A stretch of 64,000 bases of DNA from Harmothoe impar (Eukaryota > Annelida > Polychaeta > Phyllodocida > Polynoidae). Of the stretch, positions 56,837 to 64,000 are shown piece by piece. Made by a program: the position numbers and the translations under genes. Position 1 is the stretch's first letter; each line of letters opens with the position of its first letter. Under the pieces are notes generated by a model. It was given only the letters and a program-made list of their open reading frames with translations, was not told the origin of the DNA and searched no databases. The stretch is taken from assembly GCA_947462335.1 (NCBI GenBank), contig OX381720.1:3107501-3171500 (forward strand), read 5' to 3'.

Positions 56837-58233
56837 TATGTCCTCCTTACTATTACAAAATTTCTATAATCCTGTACTCGAGAAACACTGCTTCACCGGT
56901 TAAGAACAAAACCTTTAGTGTTTGCAAATATTCTAACTCATGATTCACCTCACACTTGCATACATCGATATAGATGACAATGAAGATAATCAATGTACTA
57001 AGAAGTGGGAATTGATTAATTAAATGGCATTTGTCTTCTCAGTGATATAATATTTCCCATGTGAGATTGATCTTGGTAGCGTAGTAAATAAAACTTTGAA
57101 TACTTGAGAGCAGCATGTTGTTCTTCCAGTTCAGTGGTTAGAAAAGGTAAAGACAGCATGCTTTGTTAGTGTTCCTTAGTTTGCCCTCTAGGCTATAAAA
57201 TATTTAATACAATGTGAGTAACATGAAATTATAATTGTCGAGCTAAAACATTTGTCCATATCACCATATTTCTATATTTACCAATATCAGTTACATACAG
57301 ACAAGCTGCATAGTGATTAGCAGAATATTGAACTCCAGCTCAAGGAGTTTACCATGAATAGCTTAACCCTTTAAGGATGGCATGATACCTTAATGCATCA
57401 TGCCCTTTGACAGCATGATGCTGACCCTACAGGGTTGAGACACTCTCAAAAGGGTCGGCATGATGTGCCAATGTAGCACCGGCAAGTTACTGGCCGGGGC
57501 TGCAATGGTGCATCATGACGACAAATATCATCTTTTAGTGGCATCTGTCCTTAAAGGGTTGAATTAACAGGCAGGGGCAAATGTGTTCTACTTCCATTTT
57601 GAAAAGAAACATACCCTACCCTCGAGTATAAGCGCCCTGGTGCTTTAACTTTCGGGGGCCCGTTATCCCCAAGGCTAATATCAGATAGGTACTTATTTTC
57701 AGGACCCCCACTGACTCACACTCATACAAGAGCAGTGCTGATTCAATAGCTGGTGCTTAAAGGGGTACAATACTCTAGATCTTTAATTCCCCCCAATAGA
57801 TTTTCCCAGGATTACAGCAGTTGCTTTCTACATGTATATACTGTAGACATGTGAGAAAAAGCATGACCTTGTGGTTGAAATAACCAGAATAGGGCATTTG
57901 CTCATGAGTCACTTGTGTAGAATTATTGAAATGAATATAACTTAATTCTCATGATCAACAGTTCAAATCGAATATGGGACTAGAGGTGATGCAGTCGTAG
58001 ACCAGAGTCACATCAAAAGATAAATGACCAAAGTGGAAAAAACAACTGCTGGGCCATATGTTTAATTCAACATTCAACATTTAATATGTTTGGATCAAAA
58101 GCCGGAACAACATTTTAATATCTATGTTAAGTTCTGAACATTGGATATTCAAAAAGCTGGAGACATATGCTTGATCACCATACCTAACTGCAATATGGCA
58201 AAAAGGTAGAAGATCCAGTTGTTGGACACTAGA
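56837..58233. other. Spacer between receptors C2 and D2
   Basis: Closely follows 21685-23059 of unit 1. Holds the TTAA MITE at 57367-57563. No coding region is supported. Confidence 0.65.
57367..57563. mobile_element. TTAA-flanked MITE, unit 2 copy
   Basis: TTAA at 57363-57366 and 57564-57567; starts CCCTTTAAGGATGGCATG. Partner of 22204-22399. Confidence 0.7.
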
Positions 58234-59272
58234 CTAAAAACAACTGCTCTGTTCCCTTCTCTGTCCTGCTTGCACTGGTGTAGTCTGAGATTGCAACTCA
58301 ATGGGTCTTGCTAATTCCCTTGTTATGCAACACTGGAATATACTGAAAAATATTTTTCTGAATATTGACCCAGTCATGCAGTATAAGATGAAATTGATGC
58401 TTTGATTCATAACGTCCATATTGTTTCCAATATGGAGAAATATTTGGATCAGATAGACATCTTTTCCAACGTATTCTGAAATTGTACGGACAATAAGAGT
58501 AACCTTTACAGGTAAAGTAGTCACAATAAATACAATGCAAACAGCAAGCATTGTGATAGTCAGACTGGTGTTCATACTGGCAGACCTTCCTTGTTGAGAT
58601 GTCTGGTGTTTGGCTCTAAACTTCCTCTTTGTGTGGATTCTTTTCAGCATCAGTACATTCAAGATAGAGATAACACAAAAGGGGATGATGCAGTACACAC
58701 ATCCCAGAAAAACTGAATAAAGTGTTTCAATCAGAAATCCTGATCCAAATGAGTGGCAAACATGCATCCCATTTACTTGTTTAATATTACAGGTGAATAA
58801 AAGTGGAAGGTCAACAATACATATCACAAAGATTTTTTCTAGTACAGTAGCTGTGTGCTTTCAGCGGAAGGAAAACAGCAATGAAACGTTCAGTGGAAAT
58901 CAATACAATCAAGAAGATACTATCATTGCAGAGTAATAAACAAACATGATTATACGACAGAGCCATATTGATGAGGAGAGAGGAAGGTAGCTATATATCA
59001 CCATTAAAATGTCACACAACAAAGATATATTATCGAAAACAGCAAGAACCAGTAACAGAATCATGAAGACACAGGTCCTCATGAGGGAGCCATACAGTAT
59101 CACAATAATAACGAGACAATTCAATACTGTTCCAATCACACTTAGAGTGACTCTTGTGATTTGGCTAGCCACAAAGTAACTGGTCTCCTGTGTAGCTGTG
59201 GAATTGTTGTCAATGCTGTGACCAATTACTTGAGTATATATATGCAGATGTCTGGATTTCCACAAAATTCAT
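58234..59272 (-). pseudogene. Class A 7TM receptor D2, at least three lesions
   Basis: The ATG at 59272 opens MNFVEIQTSA, but four extra bases (TATATA region, about 59233) shift the frame before the VIGHSIDNN segment. The 118-codon piece to about 58909 covers TM1-TM3. At about 58912 four bases (CCAA) are missing in the SSWLIV/NQ region, and near 58832 about 26 bases of TM4 are gone. The last 197 codons (from about 58827) are intact: HVCHSFGSG, KRKFRAKHQ, TTLPVK, and TM7 with NQSINFILY (Gln for His). D1 has none of these lesions. Confidence 0.9.
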
Positions 59273-60110
59273 GATGTAGATATGCACAATTATGCTGAAT
59301 GAAGTGATTAGTGCAAAGCCTGAAAATTAACTATTCAACAGAGCATTTTGAATCTGGTTAACTTGCACAGCACTGAGTTGTCTGTTGACTGGTGGAGTAT
59401 GTCTGTTGGAGTCCACAATGATATAGCTTCAGCGACAGAATGAGGGAGTTTCTCCTGGACACAGGTGGAAATGATGAAAGTAGAGATTATAATCATTTAC
59501 AATATTGAGACCAAATATTTACTCATATTTATGAGACCTATTCAAATATCAATTACAATGAGAGGTAGAATTCTAGAATGGCGATTGTGTTCACTGTTCT
59601 GCCAGAAGCATCCACTTAGTTAGTTTTAGTATGTTGTGATTGATAGAAATGCTGTTGTTTGTAGTTCTGCCAGAAATAAAATGATTGCTGATAAATGATT
59701 GCTGTATATCTCTGTTCCTTTTTATACTTCTAAAACAATTGATCAATTGTTAACAATTATATTTATATATCAATCATAAAACTATGCTTCATGATTGGAT
59801 AATCAACTTAATACTAATATGTTACCTGGCATGTGATTGGATAATATTGGTTAGCAACGGTTAGTTGGGGGCATACACCATCTGGCGGGGGTTACCTTGC
59901 CACCTCCAGGGGTGCAGACGCCAACTACCATCATATTTGCCTAAGATGGCACCAGTGCTTTACCACCTGGCGGATTACTCAATAGGGGAGATTAGTCCTG
60001 TCTGGACGGCACACCTGGATAATTAGGGGGATTAGATATGTCTGGGGGGCTTGACTCGGCTTGGCTTAGTGTGAGGTACCGGGGAAATACATGTGGTCCT
60101 TATTAAACTT

Positions 60111-60665
60111 TTATTTTTAAATGGTTTGAGCAAATATCAAGTCGGGTAGGCCTAAGCACTGAGCCTCGTATTTCGCTAAAGGTGAATAACCAGCCCCGTA
60201 TTTCCTCAAACCTCCGTATTTCGAGAAAACTTCACTTCCGGTATAGCGTAAGGATACCAAAGGTCAGCGGGTCAAAGTCGCCAACTGAACACTCCAAAGT
60301 CCATGGCCAAGATAGTCTGGCGGTTAGCGTGCTCCCCCATGCGCCGGGCCCGGGTTCGATTCCCGGACGATGCACAGACTATCTTAGTAGGCGACGTGGT
60401 ATCGGCGACGTTGTGGCCCAGATTAGCTGATCGTTAGTTTTAGGGGTTAAAAAAAGACTTCTTTTGAATGAAACATAGCGCACCCAACAGAAAAGATCCT
60501 ATATTTTGACTCCTCATAGATGAATTAGGCCTAAATGCCCCAGTAACATGCGAACCACAAAAGGGGACGGTGTGTGTCAGTCTTATAAAGGGTTTCAACG
60601 GAATACGGGCCCTTTCGAGGTCAATCTGTCGGGGAAATACGGAACTTAAACAAATCCTGTATACA
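60111..60665. mobile_element. About 550-bp unit 2-specific insertion with a tRNA-like core
   Basis: Unit 1 reads CCTTATTAAACTTATATTGGC at this point. The insert contains CCGTATTTCC and CGTATTTCG phrases on one side and their inverted counterparts (GGGGAAATACGG, GGAATACGGG) on the other. Ends are not precisely fixed and class is unknown. Confidence 0.6.
60309..60385 (+). repeat. tRNA-derived SINE-like segment
   Basis: A-box-like TGGCGGTTAGCG and a perfect B box GGTTCGATTCC with CCGGG/CCCGG stem. The acceptor-like ends AAGATAGTCTG and CAGACTATCTT form an 11-bp perfect stem, longer than a tRNA acceptor, so it is not a plain tRNA gene. Confidence 0.6.
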
Positions 60666-60746
60666 TATTGGCTTTATGCCTCGTATTTTGGTTCATAAAT
60701 AATATATAATAAATAAGTATGAATTATCATTATTAATAATTCATAT

Positions 60747-61440
60747 TCATGACCTAATGTTATGTAATGCTACGTAATCATGCGATGTACAAATGGGGTA
60801 AAAGGAAAGAGGCGTTCTGTGGTGTGACAAATTCATGCTGTGATTCATATTATCCAAACTGTAGGCAATTTGGAGATATATTTGGTTGCAATAGATTATA
60901 TTTACTCCAATGTACTCTGATATTGTACGGATAATGCTAATTATCCATCCAGCTAAAGTAGTCAGGGCAAAGATGATACAAATAGCAAGCATTGTGATGG
61001 TCAAACTTTGGTTCATACTGGCAGATCTTCCATGTTGAGCACTCTGGTGTTGGGCTCTAAACTTTCTCTTTGTCTGAATCTTTCTCAATGTCATTACATT
61101 CAGGATAGGAATAACACAAAAGGGGATGATGTAATACATATATCCAAGAATAACTGAATAGATAGATTCAATCAGAGATGCTGATTTAAATGAGTAGCAA
61201 CCATGCATTCCATTCACTTTGTGAATGTCACAGGCAAATAAAAGTGGAATGTCAACAATACACATCATTACAACTAGGATAACAATCATAAACAAAGACA
61301 AATACACGACAGAGACATATTGATGAGGACAGAGGAAGATGATTATATATGTCAATTACAATAATGAACACAAGGTATAAATTAAATTGTCAAAGACAGC
61401 AAGAACTAAGAGCAGGACCATGAAGACAGAGGTCCTGACT
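60747..61440 (-). pseudogene. Class A 7TM receptor F2, truncated
   Basis: Contains only part of TM2 (about 61390-61436), a rearranged TM3-TM4 stretch with large internal loss, and then a clean frame from IVDIPLLFACDIH through KRKFRAQHQ, TTLAGW (Pro of TTLP lost) and NHSMN. It shares the abrupt C-terminal break of F1. Its 5' part was removed by the deletion that joins 61437 to sequence equivalent to 30099 of unit 1. Confidence 0.88.
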
Positions 61441-63324
61441 ATGGGTTCACTCACCAAGTATAACCTACAGTCAATCAGCTACCAAGACTAACCTGATAAA
61501 ACCTGGAACAAGCCTGCCCCCCATATGGACCACCCTTCGCTGGTCCCCCGTCCATTATCAAGGACACAGGTCCCTAGCGCGGGGTCACACTCTCCATCTT
61601 TGGCAAAGTTCAAAACATGTGCAGGAGAGTGTACATCGAGAGTGTACATACACTCTCCTGTACACATGTTTTGAACTTTGCCAAAGATGGAGAGTGATGG
61701 ATGATGTCACTAGCTCTTAGAGAGCTAGTACTAGATAGCCAGGACCTGCGGGTTAGCCCTGGCACCTGCGCGGTACCAGCGAAGGACCACCCCTCCCCAT
61801 GGGGTAGAAGCACAAGTTCTGACAGGCTGTCATCCTAAGAAAAAAAGAAGAAAAGAATATATACGGTCAGCTGTGCCAGCTCTGCCAACAGAAGAGTTAT
61901 ATAATGACAATTGATATGTTGTCTCGTGAGAGAACAATACAAGAGTTACATGGTAGGTTCCACAAATACAAAGTGTCTATGGTCATATACATTACAATGA
62001 AATAGACCGAAGAAGTACATTGAACATGTAAGAAACATTGTAAAGTTCATCAAGTTACCCTCCTTTTCTCAATATAATAAATCCAACTCCAATTCAACTT
62101 GTCTGTTTTTCTGTGGATATTTAATTCTTTACAATAAAATAGATTATATATGTTGAATCATTTAATCAAAGCCTTCATATTCATCTATCAAAACCTTTCA
62201 ACTACCATACAGATTTTGTATCGATAAAATAATATTATAATGATTTTGTATACATTGAGTAAAAAACTCCTCTATAGAATAAATAGAAAACCTGTACATT
62301 AAATATTTACAGGCTATTGGTATCAAGGTAATTCTGATAGTGAATAAAGCACAATACATTATATGGACTTGGGCTGGATTAAACCTGCCTGTTTATTAGA
62401 TACGTATTGACTCGGTATAAGCCAATTGATAGAAAAAAAAAATATATATAATTAATTAACTAACCACGTTAAATATGACACAAAGCAAGCGAGCAGTGAG
62501 CTGTCCAACCTCTCTGGGCGGCGCTCTGGCATAAACAACAACAGCGGTAACCAACGTACACACTCTGCCTAGATACATAACATAGGGGGCGCTCCTAACC
62601 GGATAGCAGAGGTTTGGCGCGCGCGAATGACCTGACCAATAGCGGGAACAAGGGACTCGTACCCAACCATTTTTACAGCGATGAGGAAATAGGACATCAA
62701 GATATTTTAGTGCTAATGTATGAAAGATAAAACCTAGTTTTAACAAGGTAGCTGGATGGGGCTGATTTAGTGGTAGGTGCAGAAATGAGGGACTATTAGA
62801 AGGTGGTGGGTAATAGCTACCATTTACAAAGGAAGTAGCAAAGACACAAAGAAATACATCTAAAGAACATATTGTTCTGTCTTATAGCACATGTATAATA
62901 GTGATACAGGGAGTACACAGATATAATCAGTATATTGATCAGTGCCTTACCCCTTATCCTAAAATGTTCACTTGTCCTATCATCCCACTGCCACTAACCA
63001 TCAAGCACACTCTGTGTCTGTGGGGGGGGGGGGGGTGGGACTGCATGTCCCTTATGATATCTTGAGTTACTCAGTACCAGGAATTCAGCCCAACACTTGG
63101 TTCTAGGGAAGCTAGGAAGTAGGGTGTATCTGGTGCATGGAAAAGGTGGTGGGTGAGGGGTATAGGGTGCAATGACACTCAGCATTGCTGGTTCCTGTTA
63201 CAACATTCCGAACTAAAAGATAAATTGTATGTAATATAACATTTGTTGTTTTGGATACTTACAAGTAATTGAATGGTCACCTTCTTTATCATGCAATTTT
63301 TATGAACCGGATGAAATATTTATC
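61441..63324. other. Spacer between F2 and G2
   Basis: Aligns in part with 30099-31674. Contains a foldback element (61536-61783), a G/C-richer unit 2-only block (about 62440-62690, with GGCGGCGCTCTGG and GGCGCGCGCG) and a G14 run near 63021. No coding region is supported. Confidence 0.6.
61536..61783. mobile_element. 248-bp foldback element with a 9-bp target duplication, unit 2 only
   Basis: GGACCACCC stands at 61527-61535 and 61784-61792; unit 1 has it once (30189-30197). Outer ends are TTCGCTGGT and ACCAGCGAA. Inside, 61588-61635 and 61648-61696 are near-perfect inverted arms of about 47 bases (CACTCTCCATCTTTGGCAAA...) around a short loop, so the centre would fold as a long hairpin. A 9-bp duplication fits the Mutator-like group; no transposase. 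Confidence 0.88.
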
Positions 63325-64000
63325 TTAAAGAATTGATTCTTCTACAGTTGCACATCTTCTCTGGGTATGCTTTCTTGTATTGCATCCTTGAGAACATGGT
63401 AGAAGTTGAACTAAAGTCCTCCTGAAGACTGACCCAGTCAGACAGTACAGCACAAAGCTCAGACTGTGGTTGACATACCTCAATCTGTATAGTGTTTTTA
63501 AGTAAGTACTGGGGTTCCGGGTAAAATCTGCACCAAAAAATGAAGAATATGTCACCCAGACAAGGCAGAGTTCCCCAGGCAAAGTGGTGATTATAAAGAA
63601 GATGCACACAGCCAACATTGTGAATGTCAGGTGTGTTTTATCATGAGTCCTTTTCTGATGTTGGACTCTGAACTGTCCTTGAGAATGGATCCTTTTCACT
63701 ATCCTAATATTTGATATTGCCATGATGCAGAAGGGTATGATAGAGTACACTAATACAGTACAAAATACAAAGAGAGTTTGGGGGAAAGTTGTAGGCCCAA
63801 AGGGAATGCATACATGTAAATTATCTATGGTTTTTACATGGCATGTGAACATTATTGGAATATGGATTGCACATATTATGACAATAAGAATTAATATTGA
63901 GAGGCAAACCTTTCTTCTGGTACAGTATATGTGTGCCTTTAACGGATAAAATACAGCAATAAAGCGTTCAATTGAAATAAAGACAATTAACCAAGAAGAA
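63325..64000 (-). CDS. Class A 7TM receptor G2, 3' part (runs off the right edge)
   Basis: The frame is open from the window edge to the stop at 63325, about 225 codons, covering TM3 (SSWLIVFISIERF) to the tail; the internal Met at 63852 is not the start. Motifs: HVCIPFG, SIIPFC, TTLPGE, NHSLSFVLY (Asn of NxxNF is Ser here), SVFRRTLVQLL, and end TVEESIL, which keeps the [ST]-x-L form although three residues around it changed. It begins a third repeat unit. Confidence 0.9.
   Translation of the reverse strand, partial: SSWLIVFISIERFIAVFYPLKAHIYCTRRKVCLSILILIVIICAIHIPIMFTCHVKTIDNLHVCIPFGPTTFPQTLFVFCTVLVYSIIPFCIMAISNIRIVKRIHSQGQFRVQHQKRTHDKTHLTFTMLAVCIFFIITTLPGELCLVWVTYSSFFGADFTRNPSTYLKTLYRLRYVNHSLSFVLYCLTGSVFRRTLVQLLPCSQGCNTRKHTQRRCATVEESIL

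Larger units (their letters stand above)
59273..60746. other. Spacer between D2 and F2 with a deletion join and an insertion
   Basis: At 59600-59602 the text joins the equivalents of 24454 and 27348 of unit 1 (2.9-kb deletion; TGC shared at the join). From about 60111 to 60665 unit 2 has about 550 extra bases, including a tRNA-like segment. Confidence 0.7.

Noticed and set aside
61610..61813. 67-codon frame over the foldback
   Set aside because: It spans the inverted arms of the transposable element; composition only.
62456..62746. 96-codon minus-strand frame in a GC-richer block
   Set aside because: Limited to a unit 2-only insertion; no family resemblance.

Overview
This is a eukaryotic, intron-containing, AT-rich animal window. 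It holds intronless rhodopsin-like receptor genes, a 13-exon DEG/ENaC channel gene, and many short inverted-repeat transposons that are present in one copy of the locus and absent from the other. The receptor and channel families, the high MITE load and the polymorphic character suit an invertebrate deuterostome. My best guess is a cephalochordate (Branchiostoma), but nothing in the sequence proves the species.

The dominant structure is a head-to-tail tandem repeat with a period of about 32 kb. Base 1 aligns with about 32271, and 32271 aligns with about 63921, so the window shows two full units and the first bases of a third. In order, a unit contains: receptor G (-), receptor A (-), the DEG/ENaC gene (-), receptor B (+), receptor C (-), receptor D (-), receptor E (+, unit 1 only), receptor F (-), then the next G. 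The arrangement can be a real tandem array or, less likely, alternative haplotypes joined by an assembler.

Receptors: A1/A2, B1/B2, G1, C2 and D1 are intact one-exon class A 7TM genes of about 340-360 residues. They have E-R-[IFT] in place of DRY, T-L-P in place of CWxP, and N-x-x-N-F-x-L-Y in place of NPxxY. G0 and G2 run off the window edges. C1 has lost its tail by a 14-base deletion. E, F1, F2 and D2 are pseudogenes. Three further receptor scraps lie at about 25.77-26.04, 27.25-27.33 and 29.83-29.92 kb.

Channel: the DEG/ENaC gene reads through 13 exons with consensus splice sites (about 1035 codons). About 456 residues, encoded by exons 9 and 10, lie between the palm cysteines and TM2, far longer than in ASIC/ENaC proteins. 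Both copies are damaged, by different lesions: two stop codons in copy 1; a frameshift and a lost splice donor in copy 2. Introns next to exons 3, 5 and 6 carry decayed partial copies of those exons. The exon 5 set is a minisatellite full of AGGTCA motifs.

Unit-specific insertions date after the duplication: four TTAA-flanked elements or families, a TA-flanked MITE, a solo LTR, a foldback with a 9-bp target duplication, and a 2.5-kb insert carrying fragments of a PIN-like / cysteine-rich protein gene. Unit 2 also has two deletions (2.9 and 1.36 kb) with 3-4 bp microhomology at the joins. I found no prokaryotic signatures, no rRNA and no CRISPR array.
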